Shown piece after piece: positions 44,049 to 52,988 of a DNA stretch of 64,000 nucleotides. The position numbers and the translations under genes are program-made. The notes under the pieces are model-generated. The model was not told the DNA's origin and did not search any database. It saw only the letters and a program-made list of their open reading frames with translations. The DNA lies in NCBI GenBank assembly GCA_014526335.1, contig JACTAT010000262.1:1-64000 (forward strand), given 5' to 3'. Positions within the stretch are counted from its first letter, which is position 1. Each line of letters begins with the position of its first letter. Source of the stretch: Chrysaora quinquecirrha. Lineage: Eukaryota; Cnidaria; Scyphozoa; Semaeostomeae; Pelagiidae.

Positions 44049-47000
44049 AGAAAAAGAAGGAGAAGAAGGAGAAGAAGGAGAAGAAGAAGAAGAAGAAGAA
44101 GAAGAAGAAGAAGGAGGAGGAGGAGAAAAGAAGAAGAAGAAAAAGAAGAAGAAGAAGAAGTAGAAGAAGGAGAAGAAGAAGAAGAAGAAGAGGAAGAAGA
44201 AAAAGGAGGAGAAAAGAAGAAGAAGAAGAAGAAGAAGAAGAAAAGAAGAAGAAGAAGAAAATGAAGAAGAAGAAGAAGTAAAGAAGAAAATCATAAAGGA
44301 AAAGAAAATAAGAAGGAAAAACGGAGGAGGAAGAGAAGAAGAACGAATAGAAAGGAGATGAAGAAGAAGAAGAGGAAGAAGAGCGAGAGGAAGAAGTCAT
44401 CAATCCAACGAAAACGAAAAACGAAGCAATGCAGCTACATAGCCCGAGTACAGTCTTGAGGGTCTCTAGACGTTAAGCTTTACCTCAAACGATAATGCGC
44501 CTAACAAAGAACAAATATATCATTTGTTTGTTAACTCTGGGCATTCTGTCTAACTCACTGGTAACTTCTTATCTAAGAAAACTAGAAATCAAAAACGGGT
44601 AACATAGTTGGGGGAAGAGCCTGGCTCATTGGCAAATCGGAAGCCGGAAAAAGTGACCATGTACCGATCAAAGCAAGTGATTTTCTTGTTTTACCAAAAC
44701 ACTGAATGGACCAACCAAAACCCTTGTATATATATATATATATATATTCTCACCAGTATTTCCTTTATCATCTTCTCTGATGTGTAAATCTTTTCCTGAT
44801 CCTTCGAATTCAAGAAGATCTCTTGCCTCTTCTTTGTAAATCTCAATAAATGAAACTTTCACTTTGAACACTACTTGACCACTTCGTTTCTAGAATCAAT
44901 GGCACAAAAAACATTTCAAAATGTACAACAATGTCAGCTTAAAACCTAGTAATGATAAAATGAAACTAATTACACTTAAACCTTAACCACTTCTACAACA
45001 AACGAAAGATGAAAGACGTTCGTTATCAACAACAAACTCGACGGCAATTTCTAGCAATTATCATAAGGAAAAACGTCAATTGAAGGATAAATCCTTAATT
45101 TAAAATGATGAGACTTTGCCATGGATATCTGTAATTATTAACTTTTATAACCAGAATAGTCTTTGAGTTGTGCAAAACTTGAAAATTGGGATAAACAGCG
45201 GAAACATTTTCGGGCATACTTAAAAGCTATTTTCGTCTGACACTCATCAGAGTATTAACGTCAGAAACAGACCGAAACAATAGACTAAGACGGAACCATT
45301 TATAACAATTGTCTCTTCAAGACTTCATTTCGTCCAGTTAACCATTCTCGATAAATAAATGCCCGTTAACAACAGAAATAAAGCCTGGTCTCAGATAGAT
45401 CGCTGGCTCTCGTCAGAGTTCGGTGAAGCTTACGAATTTGTTTGCGAGCTGTCGTTTAAAATGCTGTGTTCATTCTACTAGCTGCCGTTGAGTTTTACGA
45501 AAAACTTGTCGCTGGGTTGTATGACATCCGTATTTTCAATGTTTTCTTCAGTCGCTAGCCTGTCGCTGGCCAGTTGCTGGCTATCGCTGGCATGTCACTT
45601 GCTGTTCAAGTTAAAACAAGAATATATCTTATACGAACCTGAATGATCTGAAATATTTCATTGATGGCTCTCGGCAGAATCCCAAATTCATTTTCAAGCA
45701 GACCTACAGAATTTCCTGTTCCCATTGTATATGTTTTGCCAGATCCCTGACAAAAAAACAAAAATTACAGTGACAATGTTTACGCAAAAAAGAAGATACG
45801 AGTATAAATCAATGTTATAGATACTTTAAACTTCACGTTTAAGAAATTGAATTTTCAAAGCATTCCCACTAACCGTTTGTCCATAAGCAAAAACTGTTGC
45901 ATTGTAGCCATCAAAGCAGCATTTCACCAACGGCTTCACACAGTTGTCATACACTTGGTCCTGAAAAGAGACATAAGAATTGTGAGATAATAAGCTGGAC
46001 TCCTTAATCATTGGGCAACACCACTTCCATCAACCAGACTTGCCAATGGAGATTGAGGAGAGTCACCAGCAAAAGAGCCATGTTGAGTCCTATTCACCCT
46101 CGGGAAGAAGTTGGAGGATCAAGCTTCATAGCAATTGAAATTATGGAAAAATGTCAAGTTATGGAGCAGAAAGGATTTAAGGAGGAGTGGTTTACAAGTT
46201 TGAAGGTGCTTTGGCGTCGTGGTGTAATCCAGCTGACTCATGGTGTCAGAAGCTCAGTGTGGTCAGGGTTCGAGCCCAGCCACGGTAGCGTTCTGGCCAG
46301 GGTCGAGCTCTCGATTGGTCAACCTACTACTGAGATCCTAGCAACTGGCGCTAAAACACCATTTCACCTTCACCTTGAACCTTTGTTGAAGGTGTTGAAG
46401 TGTCAGGGCCTAATCCATCTGGCTTGTGGTGTCAGAAGCTTAGCAAGATTGGGGTTTGAGCCCCAGTTATGGTAGCATGACATCACAGCTAGGGTTTGGG
46501 TCTTGATTAGTTAACCTATGAGATGGCATTTAATACACTATTTCATCTTCACCTTCACCAATCAACTCACCTGGGTTGCTTCAGGTGTAAAAACATGGTC
46601 AAATTTAAATCCTCTGTTTCTACCAAGAATCAACTGTGGTTTGTCATTTACAAATGAAATACACTGATCTTCATGGTGAAGTTTTTCTTGGTCAAGCAGT
46701 GGCCTCACCTGCAATGGAAGACCAACTATAAATCAATGGAGCTAAGGGACTGAATCTATTGGGTATCTAATATTTTAGACCACTTTTCTCATCTAATAAG
46801 ACCATCAGAAAGTCTAAATAGACATGTGACAGAAATTTAGTAATGTCTAAAGTAATTAGACACATTTAGACCTTTGAGAGTTAGACAGAATTAGACACAG
46901 TTTGAACAACTTTCGACATTGTAAGGCCACTGTGGTGAATATCTCTGCGGAGATGGCAGATGATGGTGATCTAACATTATTGCAAGTGACTAATTAAGTA

Positions 47001-47533
47001 ACAGACACTTTAAGATTTTTTCAACAATTTTTTTTGTTCTTACTGCATGTGATCATGCCATATACCTTGCCCAAACTAGAAAGTATGTACTGCATGTGGA
47101 AGATCTCCCTTGCGCAATCTTCCAGTAGACAATAGGCCCTATTGCTTCTTCTATTGAGTTTTCATGTGTGCACTTCCGCACGCAGTCTGCAAGAATTCCA
47201 GTCTGGTACAATGCACACACAACACAAGGTACACAGCCCAAAATGATAGGTTTGCAAAGTGCACAGGGAAGATGTATCATACACACATCATGTATGCCTG
47301 GCTATTATTTTCAAAACAATAGTTCTATTGTTTTCCTTTGTTCTACTTGAAATAAGAAATACTTAGTGTTAGTCTGAATTGCACAATATAAGCAGTCTGG
47401 TACACAGCTGGGTCAGCTAAGCTTACACTTACACTGGTGCCAATAAGACACTCCTAGATGAATTGATTCAAAACTAGATTCTGGTCTACTTTTTTCTTAC
47501 CCTAGCAGCAACAACAATAGGAACTTCTTGCAT
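28495..47533 (-). CDS. KIF27: Kinesin of the KIF7/KIF27 (Costal-2) family
   Basis: These kinesins act in cilia and Hedgehog signalling. Minus-strand exons: 47533-47501, 46708-46571, 45960-45874, 45746-45639, 44889-44754, 43636-43490, 42404-42306, 41673-41354, 40859-40779, 40164-40055, 39382-39151, 38316-38082, 36950-36728, 36052-35929, 35740-35556, 34891-34355, 33718-33517, gap-32531, 31849-31561, 31023-30612, 30099-30038 and 28537-28495; phases agree throughout. Exon 1 reads [11 protein letters not shown]. The motor has a P-loop split between exons (AYGQT/GSGKT), switch I NEYSSRSH, switch II DLAGSE, and [19 protein letters not shown]. Family-specific features are IREDDKGNT and, in the tail, [10 protein letters not shown] followed by [17 protein letters not shown], as in vertebrate KIF7. 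Coiled coils fill exons 10-20. At least 1365 residues are visible; the gap removes part of exon 18. The last small exon is the least certain. Confidence 0.92.
28960..29166. repeat. (ATC)n / (GAT)n simple repeat
   Basis: About 200 bp of almost pure ATC triplets with a few interruptions (GAAATCG, CTTC, AACATA). On the kinesin's sense strand it reads GAT, so ORFs through it give poly-Asp or poly-Met and are not genes. It lies in the last predicted kinesin intron. Confidence 0.95.
29815..30025 (+). mobile_element. 5S-like SINE, near-complete body
   Basis: GTGAGGTCAGCATTTGGATG and GGTGACTTTCCAGATGGATG correspond to the end of the 5S-like head. ACTCACTCTGCCGTCC, GGGACGTTAAACC, GGATGCGGCATGCAAAG and an A-rich tail follow. 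It is in a kinesin intron, antisense to the gene. Confidence 0.65.
32825..33246. other. Assembly gap (N run)
   Basis: 422 unknown bases interrupt the kinesin exon that begins ...[14 protein letters not shown] on the minus strand. The 5' end of that exon and its acceptor are missing. ORFs drawn across the Ns are meaningless. Confidence 1.
33247..33465. repeat. Degenerate 62-65 bp minisatellite beside the gap
   Basis: CCACATCAAC/G recurs at 33251, 33316 and 33378, each followed by ACAACC(C)ACA, CAGTAGT and GCAAAAAATAC words. The array runs into the N gap and probably caused it. It would be intronic, between kinesin exons 17 and 18. Confidence 0.8.
34937..35112. mobile_element. MITE-A copy
   Basis: CGGTCAATCAATCAAACATTG at the left and AAACGATGTTTGATGGTTTG at the right, with AAGCAATGTTTGAACGTTTG inside. 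It is in a kinesin intron. Confidence 0.6.
35243..35482. mobile_element. MITE-A copy
   Basis: It begins GGCCCTGGCCAAACAATTAAAC after TTA and contains TCAAGCATTGTTTTGTGGCC. The right terminus is decayed. It lies in the same kinesin intron as the copy at 34937, a few tens of bases from exon 15. Confidence 0.55.
36180..36436. mobile_element. MITE-A copy
   Basis: It begins GGCCCTGGTCAAATGATCAAAC and ends TTGATCGTATGGCCGGAGTC, inverted relatives of each other. It is in a kinesin intron. Confidence 0.6.
37118..37512. mobile_element. MITE-D: TIR element with iterated GTTAAGAAACTTTT
   Basis: ACGTAATTTTTTTTATAAGA at the left matches TCTTATAAAAAAAAACGTAT at the right in inverted orientation, both continuing into AACC/GGTT. 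Inside, GTTAAGAAACTTTTRGAACT recurs four to five times in direct orientation. No ORF. It is in a kinesin intron, followed by a copy of the 'acccatgtgtag' repeat. Confidence 0.6.
38351..38446 (+). mobile_element. SINE-A fragment, 5' truncated
   Basis: GTAGCGTCACAGCCAGGGC through CCTACTACTGAGATCCTAGC to CACCATTTAACTTTCACC. It is truncated at nearly the same point as the 1149 copy and lies 35 bp upstream of kinesin exon 12, antisense to the gene. Confidence 0.75.
38460..38960. repeat. Degenerate GTCTGTCTG-rich low-complexity region
   Basis: Words of the type CTGTCTG, GTCTGACTG and TCTGTCTG recur for about 500 bp without strict period. It looks like an old tetranucleotide (CTGT)n microsatellite. 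It is in a kinesin intron. Confidence 0.6.
39790..39992. mobile_element. MITE-A relic
   Basis: It contains AAAGCAATGCATTGTGACATG, CTTGTAAAGCAAAATTC, GACCGTTTGGCCAGAGC and AACGTTTGAGCGCTCAGTC, decayed versions of MITE-A words. Boundaries are unclear. Confidence 0.4.
40321..40746. repeat. Fold-back repeat C with long inner hairpin
   Basis: The outer arms share AACAAAACTTCAAAATTGCG and ATAAACAGCGG in inverted order. An inner pair, about 60 bp each (40501-40560 and about 40600-40660), matches at about 57 of 60 positions around a roughly 40-bp loop. The whole unit can fold into one long hairpin. It lies in a kinesin intron, 33 bp from the donor of exon 9. Confidence 0.75.
40960..41245 (+). pseudogene. 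LINE ORF2 C-terminal remnant
   Basis: An open stretch reads [20 protein letters not shown], then [20 protein letters not shown] and [12 protein letters not shown], the conserved LRWxGHVLR...RGRxRxKW tail of non-LTR retrotransposon ORF2. No RT core or endonuclease is nearby. It is in a kinesin intron, antisense to the gene. Confidence 0.75.
41970..42286. mobile_element. MITE-E (Tigger-like ends)
   Basis: TACAGTAAATGACCGCATAT at the left is inverted at the right as ATATGCGGGTTTTACTGTA. Both ends continue with AAGAACCT/AGGCTCTT. Flanking TA dinucleotides fit a Tc1/mariner-superfamily target. The right end lies 19 bp from the donor of kinesin exon 7. Confidence 0.65.
43138..43281 (+). repeat. 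Dispersed repeat B, copy in kinesin intron
   Basis: This is the longest readable copy: TATATTCGAACTTATCAAGG, GACATCACAGTCACCACTTA, GGGCAACGTTTCGGGAGAG and CATCATCGGGCAATGAGAAA. It matches 8561-8623 and the inverted copy at 13085-13205. Confidence 0.65.
43960..44402. repeat. (GAA)n polypurine tract
   Basis: About 440 bp of purine-only GAA/GGA triplets on the plus strand. On the kinesin's sense strand it is TTC/CTT. ORFs through it give poly-Glu/Lys or poly-Ser/Phe and are not genes. It lies between kinesin exons 5 and 6. Confidence 0.95.
46202..46375 (+). mobile_element. SINE-A, full length reference copy
   Basis: GAAGGTGCTTTGGCGTCGTG, A-box-like TGGCGTCGTGG, B box GGGTTCGAGCCC, the body TAGCGTTCTGGCCAGGGTCG and CCTACTACTGAGATCCTAGC, and the end CACCATTTCACCTTCACC. 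Its first bases (GAAGGTG) are the complement of its last (CACCTTC). It is in kinesin intron 2, antisense to the gene. Confidence 0.85.
46386..46559 (+). mobile_element. SINE-A, second copy in tandem
   Basis: It follows the previous copy after about ten bases, in the same orientation. GAAGGTGTTGAAGTGTCAGG, GGGGTTTGAGCCCCAG (B box), TAGTTAACCTATGAGATGGC, and TTTCATCTTCACCTTCACC. It is more diverged, with a deletion in the body, and ends 12 bp before kinesin exon 2. Confidence 0.8.
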
Positions 47534-48113
47534 TTTCTTGTCTGTCAGTTATTCTCTACTCTTCAGAAATTTTGGTATTGACATCAATTCTTTTCACATA
47601 TTTTCACTCCCACAAAGTCTGCATCCATCTACCTGAAATCTCTATTTGCTCCTGAACAAAACGGCATCACTATCAGCTGCTTGCTTGCTTGCTTTATTTG
47701 CAAGAAGAAAGGATAAAAGGCAAAAAAGCAGCAGAAGAAAATAAAGGCACAGCTGGTTGTTTCAAATTAAAAGGATGCAACTGCAGCTATAGCTGGGTTG
47801 TTTCTTGATATACTCTATGCAATTAATAGTTTAGAAAACTTCTCTATTTTAATCCTTCAAGGTGAATATTGTCATCTTGAAAAAGCGCAAAATATTTAGG
47901 CCCAAAAGCGGCATCCATCTTGAAACCGTTGCCATCGAAATGAGAAGAGAAGAATAAAAGGCGAAAAGAGCCTGGGTCGGGTCAGGTTGGCGTTTCTTGG
48001 AAGAAAGCGTGCAAATGGCGGACAAAGAAGAACTGACAGTGGGTCTTATTAAAATGAGCTGCCAATCGAGCTAAATTGTTTTAATCAATATAATTAACGA
48101 AGAACGATTTGAA
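47534..48113. promoter_or_regulatory. Shared upstream region of the kinesin and ADAR genes
   Basis: There are 580 bp between the divergent start codons. It contains a GCTTGCTTGCTT run near 47680-47700 but no clear TATA box. It should hold both 5' UTRs and promoters; this is inferred from arrangement alone. Confidence 0.45.
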
Positions 48114-51100
48114 ATGGACGCTGTAGAGCATGCGGATGGTACACGATATTGAATATTTGCTTTTAAAATGTATCTTTATCGAGAGAAATCACACTGATTT
48201 AGGCCGATGAAAAATTTGGTCTGTTGCCGTTTGTTTGTTGAAGTTGAACCGGCATGTGGTAGATTTCAAAAAATTACTTTTCTAATAAGTTGTTTTTCAT
48301 TGCTAATTTGCATTTAAATTTATTTCCAGGTCTGGCAACCTTGCCTGTAGATGACAGTCTAGAATCAAAGATTCTCAGATTTCTGCAGCAGAAATATGAG
48401 TCAAGAACTGCTTTACAAATAAGCAAAGGCATTGGCCTCAAAACAGCAAAGCAAGTGAATCCTACTCTTTATGCCTTGGAAAAAAGAAATCTTGTGCATA
48501 AAATAACCAATAACAAGAAAATTGAATGGCAGGCAGTAGATCAGGATTATGAAATGATGCCTCCTATTGAGGATATTGATGATGAAGCATCTGGTAATGA
48601 GGCTGGATCTGCCTTTGGACACATTGAGGAAGGTGCTTCCACCATATCAAACAAAGCTGAAATGTTTGACCCTCAACAAACAGCAGAGAGCACGGAAAGT
48701 GAGCATCCAATTCATGAGCATGGCCATAAGAGACACTGGTCTGAAGCTGATTCCAGTGATGAAAATATAAACCCCAAACATGTATCAGTTGCTAATGATG
48801 ATAAACAAGTTGAAGATTCTCATATGCCAATGGGCAATGTCCCAGTTCAACCCAGCTCAATAAGCAGTTTGCATTCTAAAAGCACTGCTGATGCCACCCA
48901 CAAGGCACCAGCATCAGGCATTGGTAGGGGAGGCATCCTGCAATCCACTTGGGAATCTCAGCAACAGCACAGACCAACCACTGGTATGTCAAACCGATCC
49001 CCTGAGAAAGGACTTACCTCCCCTAAATGCATCCAGCCAGCTAAGATGTCCCACTTGCCAAAAGCCCCCCATGAATTGCTTCCTGCATCTACCCAAGTAT
49101 CAGATGACAATAAGAAAACTAGCAATCTGCCAGTCATATCAGATTATTTTAGTTACAAAGATAGAGACTATGAGAAGCATCCATATGATCATGAAAATGC
49201 ATCAGGGTATGGTCAAAAAAGCAGTCCTGGGGTACAACACCAAAGATATATTCAAAATCAGAGTAGGGATCATGATTCTGTTCATCAGAATCAAAGTAGG
49301 TTCAGCAGCCCATTCTCAACTGATCAAAGAAGTATGTCATACGGACAAAAAGCACAACATCAGTCTGTCCAGCAAGATCATCCTCGCTTGAAGCCATTAA
49401 TGGATGGTTTTCCAGAAGATAGATTTGACAGCAGTAGTATGCAAGGTAATGATGAGGAGATGATTGATAAGATTGTTGATTTCCTGAAGCAATTCCACAG
49501 ACCTGTTGCAACATTAGAAATCGCTAAAGCTGTAAACAAAGGCAAGAAAAAGGAAGTGAATCCGATTCTGTATGAGATGCAAAGAAGAGGCATCATTAAC
49601 AAACATACCAATCAACCACCCTCTTGGAAACTCGGCTCATCTTTGCCCACTTCAAGTCAAAAAGGAAGAGAATCCCCCAGCCCTAATCCTATTCATCCAT
49701 CACGTAGTAATGTCCACAACCAATCTCTTGCATCTGACTCCGCACGTGGTCAACAAAGCTCTTTCCATCAACCACAACCAGTAAGCCAATTTGCAAGGCA
49801 GTTATCTTGGCCAAGAAATGCAGCTGGAGTTGCACCCCAAACTTCACTAAGCAATGTGCGAAATCAGCATATCAATACAGATAGATCTTTGATGCAACAG
49901 TCACATCCTATGCCATCATTGCCAGGGCAGAGGGGTCCTTCTAGCATGCATTCAGCTTGGCAAAGCAGGGATGCTGCTAGGCCAACATCCAACCGACCAG
50001 CAGCACCAACGGAGATGTCCTGGCAGAGTACAGATATAGTCAGATCAATCCCAAATCGACCAGGGGCAGCATCAGCACCATCAGAGTTATCTGGAATCAC
50101 ATTCGCTGCACTCAATAAAAACCCTGTTAGTGCACTGAACGAGTATGCACAGAAGAACCAGATGGAAATATCATTTGAAGTGCTAAATGAAGCCAAAGGT
50201 GGACCCAACAAGTTTCTGGTTGCTGTCATGATGAACGGAAAGATGTATAATGCAGCATCGGCAGGGAATATGAAGGATGCCAGAAGAGAAGCTGCAGATC
50301 TGGCATTACGAGAGATTCTGTCTCAACAAGCAGCAACACGCGTTCAAAGCAGCCCCAATGTATCTCAAGCATTGACGCATTTTGATAGAATAGCAATGTT
50401 AAGTCATCAAGCCTTCATCACCATTTCCGCAGGCGTTCAGGAGAATTTTGCTGGAAGGAAAGTCATTGCTGCGATTATAATGAAAAGCTATAGTGATAAT
50501 GTTGGCAAGGTTGTCAGTATTGGGGCTGGAAATCGATGTATCACCGGGGATCGTTTGAATTTGGAAGGAAAAACAGTGAATGATTCACATGCTGAAATAA
50601 TATGCAGAAGATCCTTTCTTCGTTACTTGTACTCAGAGATCGATAACTTTTATTCCCAGAAAGGGTCGTTGTTTGAAGAGGGAGGATTAAACGGCCGTCT
50701 GCAAGTGAAGGATGGCGTAACGTTTCATTTGTATATCAGCACAGCACCATGCGGCGATGGAGCCTTGTTTTCACCACGAGACTCTGCTAGTTTGGATCCA
50801 AGTGCCGCAGTCAATGCCCCGAGAGACCATTCACCGGTCTTCAGCTCCAAACAACAAGGTTTACTGCGGACGAAGATCGAAGATGGAGAAGGAACCATCC
50901 CTATCGATCCCTCAGATGGTCCGCAGACTTGGGATGGCATTGTAATGGGAAAGAGACTGCGTACAATGTCGTGTACTGATAAAGTTTGCAGGTGGAATAT
51001 TCTTGGTTTGCAAGGAGCTTTGCTCAGTCACCTAACTGATCCGATATATCTTGAGTCAATAACCCTGGGTTATCTTTATGATCATGGGCATCTGTCAAGA

Positions 51101-51556
51101 GCTGTTTGCTGTAGATTACAAAAACAATCTGACGTTGATAAGGATCTCCCTATGCCATACTTCTTGAATCATCCGTGGTTAGGACGCGTCACTGCTTATG
51201 ATCCACCACGCGAAACAGAAAAAACCAACAATCTCAGCATCAATTGGCATCTGGGATGCAAAGGTGTGGAGGTGACTGACGGAAGAGCTGGATGCTGCTT
51301 GACTCGAACTGATAACGCCCCAACTCCATCGAGACTTTGCAAGGCGGAACTATTTCAACATTTCAAACGGGTCTGCTCAAAAGTTGCGAAATTGCATCAT
51401 TTGATGGACTTTGATACTTACAGAGAGGCGAAAGAAGCTGCCCAGAGTTTCCAAACTGCGAAACAAGTCATGAACAGACAGTTTACTAGTTCAAAGTTTG
51501 GTAATTGGGTGAAGAAGCCGAGAGAATTGGAACTTTTTGATGTTTCGAATCACTAA
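48114..51556 (+). CDS. ADAR: ADAR: adenosine deaminase acting on RNA, two Z-alpha-like domains
   Basis: ADARs convert adenosine to inosine in double-stranded RNA. Exon 1 (48114-48138) encodes MDAVEHAD; GTACAC follows, and exon 2 (48330-51556) resumes in phase after TTTATTTCCAG, giving about 1083 residues. The long ORF also opens at 48290, but that start lies in the intron. Domains: Z-alpha-like 1 (about 18-78), Z-alpha-like 2 (about 384-444), one dsRBD (about 610-675) and the deaminase domain (about 702-1080). Catalytic features: zinc ligand and proton shuttle in NDSHAE (H762, E764), PCGDG (C816), MSCTDK (C890), and the base-flipping glutamate in GEGTIP. Z2 keeps KKEVNPILY and PPSW, the nucleic-acid contacts of Z-alpha; Z1 has NPTLY and the Trp but lacks the paired prolines. 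Vertebrate ADAR1 has three dsRBDs. One exon carries nearly everything, unlike the intron-rich neighbours. Confidence 0.93.
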
Positions 51557-51741
51557 ATTGGTCCATGTTAGGCGAATAGAGATGCAAGATGCAAATAATT
51601 ACGCTCTAAAGACTAGCCGGATATTTAAACATATTTAGTTTTTGTTTTCAGCCAAAGAAAGGCCTCTGACATTTCATTTTGTTATTGTTAATGGTACGAT
51701 ATTTAGAACAGAATCTCATTTTAATATCATTTTCTTATGTG

Positions 51742-51747
51742 AATAAA
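51742..51747 (+). terminator. Poly(A) signal of ADAR
   Basis: AATAAA lies 186 bp past the ADAR stop codon, before the minisatellite begins at 51811. The spacing fits a short 3' UTR. Confidence 0.6.
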
Positions 51748-51810
51748 AAGATTATGAATTTTTCGAAGAAAAACCGCTTTATAGTTCAATAGCATTGCCG
51801 CCTATGCGTC

Positions 51811-52630
51811 GAGGCTGGTCCGTATGGGTCGGCAGAAGGCAGCTAAGCATTGAGGCTGGCCCGTATGGGTCGGCAGAAGGCAGCTAAGCATTGAGGCCGG
51901 CCCGTATGGGTCGGCAGAAGGCAGCTAAGCATTGAGGCTGGCCCATATGGGTCGGCAGAAGGCAGCTAAGCATTGAGGCTGGCCCGTATTGGTCGGCAGA
52001 AGGCAGCTAAGCATTGAGGCTGGCCCGTATGGGTCGGCAGAAGGCAGCTAAGCATTGAGGCTGGCCCGTATGGGTCGGCAGAAGGCAGCTAAGCATTGAG
52101 GCCGGCCCGTATGGGTCGGCAGAAGGCAGCTAAGCATTGAGGCTGGCCCGTATTGGTCGGCAGAAGGCAGCTAAGCATTGAGGCTGGCCCGTATGGGTCG
52201 GCAGAAGGCAGCTAAGCATTGAGGCCGGCCCGTATGGGTCGGCAGAAGGCAGCTAAGCATTGAGGCTGGCCCGTATTGGTCGGCAGAAGGCAGCTAAGCA
52301 TTGAGGCTGGCCCGTATTGGTCGGCAGAAGGCAGCTAAGCATTGAGGCTGGCCCGTATGGGTCGGCAGAAGGCAGCTAAGCATTGAGGCCGGCCCGTATG
52401 GGTCGGCAGAAGGCAGCTAAGCATTGAGGCTGGCCCGTATTGGTCGGCAGAAGGCAGCTAAGCATTGAGGCCGGCCCGTATGGGTCGGCAGAAGGCAGCT
52501 AAGCATTGAGGCTGCCCCCTATGGGTCGGCAGAAGGCAGCTAAGCATTGAGGCTGGCCCGTATGGGTCGGCAGAAGGCAGCTAAGCATCGAGGCTGGCCC
52601 GTATGGGTCGATAAATGCAAGCTGAGCATC
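51811..52630 (+). repeat. 41-bp minisatellite, about 20 units
   Basis: Units begin GAGGCTGGCCCGTATGGGTC and end GGCAGCTAAGCATT, spaced exactly 41 bp from 51811 to about 52590. Degenerate units continue to about 52760. Variants are limited: GGCTGG or GGCCGG, and TATGGG or TATTGG. Each unit contains an inverted repeat GCTGGCCC-GTAT-GGGTCGGC. It lies between the converging ADAR and MMAB genes, just past the ADAR poly(A) signal. Confidence 0.97.
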
Positions 52631-52988
52631 GAGGCTGGCTCGTGCTCGTATGCGGCGAGATCACCTGGCTTAGCATCAAACCCTGACCTTATGGGTCGAA
52701 AAATGCCGGTTGAGCATCGTGGCTAGCCTGTATAGGTTGTGGAAAACCCGGCTAAGCGTCGGAGATGGCCCGTACAAGTAAGTACACAGGGTATTAGCTC
52801 CTGAGTATCAGTCTTTGGGCACAAGCTGTAGGTCCACATCAACTCTTTCAGATTTTCATGCTCAGTGTCTTAAAATAAAAATACAAGAAAAACAGGGTAA
52901 AATCGCTTTTGAAATAAATAATTTAACAATGCGTTCATTATTATTCCTTTTCATTGTTTCTAATTGGCATTTTTCTTTATTATCAGTT

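Noticed and set aside
43810..44403. Glu-rich and Ser/Phe-rich ORFs
   Set aside because: Translations of the GAA/TTC simple repeat inside a kinesin intron.
46011..46475. 154-residue ORF between kinesin exons 2 and 3
   Set aside because: It runs through two SINE-A copies on the opposite strand to the gene and has no domain.
48290..48329. MFFIANLHLNLFPG as the ADAR N terminus
   Set aside because: A polypyrimidine acceptor lies inside it, and an upstream 25-nt exon with ATG joins in phase, giving MDAVEHADG instead.
48891..49391. 166-residue plus-strand ORF overlapping ADAR
   Set aside because: It is a shadow frame of the ADAR linker region, without its own start context or homology.
51811..52630. 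CRISPR-like array
   Set aside because: Units are contiguous 41-bp repeats with no unique spacers, in animal DNA.
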